Assembly (NCBI GenBank): GCA_029961685.1
Contig: JARWKL010000008.1
Span: forward strand, 15,533,981-15,597,980
Source of the DNA: Aristolochia californica
Taxonomy: Eukaryota > Streptophyta > Magnoliopsida > Piperales > Aristolochiaceae
DNA: 64,000 nucleotides
Direction: 5' to 3'
Positions 61,691 to 64,000 of the stretch are shown here, piece after piece. How positions within the stretch are numbered: the first letter of the stretch is position 1; every line of letters begins with the position of its first letter. Under the pieces are notes generated by a model, which searched no databases, was not told where the DNA came from, and was given only the letters and a program-made list of their open reading frames with translations. Made by a program: the position numbers and the translations under genes.

Positions 61691-64000
61691 TGAGTTTTCA
61701 CTTTCCATTTATCTCGTAAACAAAAAGATAAGGCAAATAGAACACTACAAAATTAAAATTTCAGAGTTTATGTATGGAAAAAATTAAAAACAATAACAAA
61801 TGTAACAAAATAAAATTTATTCACACACCACAATTGAACCCTAATAGTTTGGAATTTTATAAGAAAGAGATTTCTAATTCTCAAGTGAACGTGTGGTGGG
61901 ATATTTACCCGAGTCAAACAAGCCATTTTTTAACCCATTTACATAAGGCTGACCTAACAATCATAGATGATTGTAAATTAATTTATTTGCAAATCATGCG
62001 TAAGGGACTATATTTTTTTAAGAAAAGACTTATGAATTGGAAGTCACCACTCAGTAAAAATCCCATGCCTCCCCCTTTTCCAGATGATTGCAAAATCTAA
62101 TATATAAAAACTAAAAGAGTTTAAAATTCCTAAAAGTTACATTGACTTTTTGGAATAATCTCTCTCAACAGTTGTGCATTTCAATTTAAGATGTATACTT
62201 TTCTCTTAAATCAAAATTTGAGTTCTCACTTTCCATTTCTCTCGTAAACAAAAAGATAAGGCGTTTAAATCACAACAAAATGAAAATTTTATTTATCTAA
62301 AGAAAAAATTTAAAACAATAACAAATGTAAGTAAGGAAAATTTATTCACTCACCACAAATGAACACAAAAGTTTTGTTATCCAAGTTTGGGAAATTCCAC
62401 TAGTTCAACCCCAATAGCTCTGAATTTTATAAGAAAAAGATTTCTAATTGATTGTAAAACGTTTTAAATATGTATATGCATACTCGAAACATGTTAAAGA
62501 TGTAAATGACCTATGGATCCAAACCATTTAATGGGAACAAAAAATTCTCATTAAATTTTCAAGTGAACGTGCGGTGGAATAAGTACCCGATTCAAACAAG
62601 CCATTATTTTGCCCATTAACAAGAAGTTGATCTAACAATCATAGCTGATTGTAGAGAGCTTTATCGGTCAATCATGAATAACGGGCTAGTTTTTTTGTAA
62701 GAAATGACTTAAGGATTTGGAGTTAATACTCTGTTAAAAATACCTTGCCTCCCCCTTTTCCCGATGATTGCAAAACCTAATATATAAAAACTTAAAGTTT
62801 TTACAATCACTAAAAGTTACAAAGACTTTATGGAGTTTTCTCTCTCTACATTTTTGCATTTCCACTTTAGATGTATTCGTTTTTATTAAATCAAAACTAG
62901 AGTTTTCGCTTTCCATTTATTTCATAAGCAAAAAGATAAGGCAAATAGGAAATGAAAATTTTAGAGTTTACATAGTGAAAAAGTTAAAAAAAATAAAAAA
63001 TGTAAGTAAAGAAAATTTATTAACACACCACATTGAAAAAAAAAATTTGTTATCCAAGTTTGGGAAATTCCACTAGTTCAATCCAAATAGCTTGAAATTC
63101 TATAAGAAAGATATTTCTAATTGTTCCTAACATAGTTCAAATATGGATATGCATGCTCGAAACATGTTAAATATGCAAATAATCTATGGATCCAAACCTT
63201 TTAAATCGAACAATAAATACTTATTAAATTCTCAAGTGAACGCCCAGTGGGATATTTACCTGAGTCAAACTAGCCCTTATTTTTCCCATTTTCAAAAGGT
63301 TGACCTTACAATCATAGACAATTGTAAAGTGATTTATCAGTCAATAAAGAGTAATGGGCTACATTTTTGTAAAAAATAACTTAAGGATTGAGAGTCAACA
63401 TTTTCCAGAGGATTGCAAAACCTAATATATAAAAAAAATGTTTACAATCCCTAAAAGTTACAGAGACTTTTTGGAATTATCTCTCTCTACATCTGTGCAT
63501 TTCCATTTTAAATGTGTACTTTTTTATTAAATTAAAACTTGTTGTTTCACTTTCCATTTATCTTGTAAACAAAATGGCAAATAAAAGTGAATTTATTAGA
63601 GTTTATGTAAGTAAAAAATTAAAAACAATAACAAATGTAAGTAAAGAAAATTTATTCACACACAACAAATGAACACTAAAGTTTTGTTTTCCAAGTTTGG
63701 GAAGTTCGACTAGATTAACCATAATAGCTTAGAATTTTATAAGAAAGAGATTTCTAATTGAGCCTAACATGTTTTAAATATGGATATGCATGCTTGAAAC
63801 ATGTTCAAGATGCAAATGACCTATGGATCCAAACCTTTTAAAGCAAACAACAAATGCTCATTAAATTCTCAAGTGAACGTGCGATGGGATATTTACTCGA
63901 GTCAAACAATCCATTATCTTCCCATTTAAAAAAAGTTGACCTAAAAATAATCGATGATTGGAAAGTGATTTATCAGCCAATCATGAGTAACGGGCAATAT
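61691..64000 (-). repeat. Satellite block F: inverted, diverged monomers
   Basis: The same satellite read on the minus strand. The reversed phase marker recurs at about 61,690, 62,225, 62,905 and 63,545. The first unit is short (about 535 bp) because roughly 135 bp are missing between ttctaatt and ctcaagtgaacg near 61,880. These monomers differ from forward ones by shared insertions (a gctcaatta-type box after the catgtt motif and the gagcatttgttg box), so they form a distinct subfamily. Short open frames here are chance products. The block runs off the window edge. Confidence 0.88.

Noticed and set aside
61774..62100. 108-codon open frame in the inverted satellite block
   Set aside because: It is a chance frame through reversed monomer sequence; the equivalent parts of neighbouring units are interrupted and it has no domain.
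1..64000. CRISPR-like or bacterial tandem repeat array
   Set aside because: The repeat unit is ~672 bp with no unique spacers, and the insertion is a plant virus.

Overview
The window is non-genic plant heterochromatin. About 56.6 kb of the 64 kb is one AT-rich tandem satellite with a monomer of about 672 bp (roughly 84 monomer equivalents). It is interrupted once by a 7.4 kb integrated and decayed plant pararetrovirus (family Caulimoviridae) at about 19,381-26,763. Caulimovirids are viruses of vascular plants and integrated copies are common in plant genomes, so the host is a vascular plant, most likely a flowering plant. No host protein gene, tRNA or rRNA is visible, and I cannot name the species.

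Satellite layout. From 1 to 61,673 all monomers run in one direction. Block A (1-19,380) carries the start of a very long higher-order repeat: the first 7.4 kb recurs about 11,955 bp downstream with the same diagnostic variants. Block B (26,764-33,055) contains a 2.7 kb (four-monomer) duplication. Block C (33,056-43,050) is a three-monomer higher-order repeat of about 2,025 bp in five copies. Block D (43,050-51,900) is a four-monomer repeat of about 2.7 kb in three copies. Block E (51,900-61,673) is less regular, with 2.7 kb and 1.33 kb periodicities. At about 61,680 the array flips, and block F (to 64,000) holds more diverged monomers in reverse orientation. Each typical monomer has a G-rich box, a BamHI-type GGATCC site and a short dyad; the G-rich box has twice expanded into long poly-G.

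Viral insertion. In order: a tRNA-Met-type primer-binding site just inside the left end; an ORF of unknown function with no early ATG; a 30K-type movement protein; a coiled-coil protein in the position of a virion-associated protein; two small tandem proteins that resemble each other; a capsid protein with a CCHC zinc knuckle; an ORF in the position of caulimovirus gene VI; a 35S-like promoter region; and a long structured leader. This is the caulimovirus/soymovirus gene order, except that the protease-reverse transcriptase-RNase H gene expected between capsid and gene VI is absent: only about 178 bp lie there. The larger genes carry ten in-frame stops (seven of them TGA) and at least one frameshift, so the copy is dead as a virus.

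The most interesting points are the missing polymerase (deletion, a spliced-RNA origin, or one component of a divided genome), the duplicated small ORFs, the layered higher-order structure of the satellite, and the orientation switch near the right edge.
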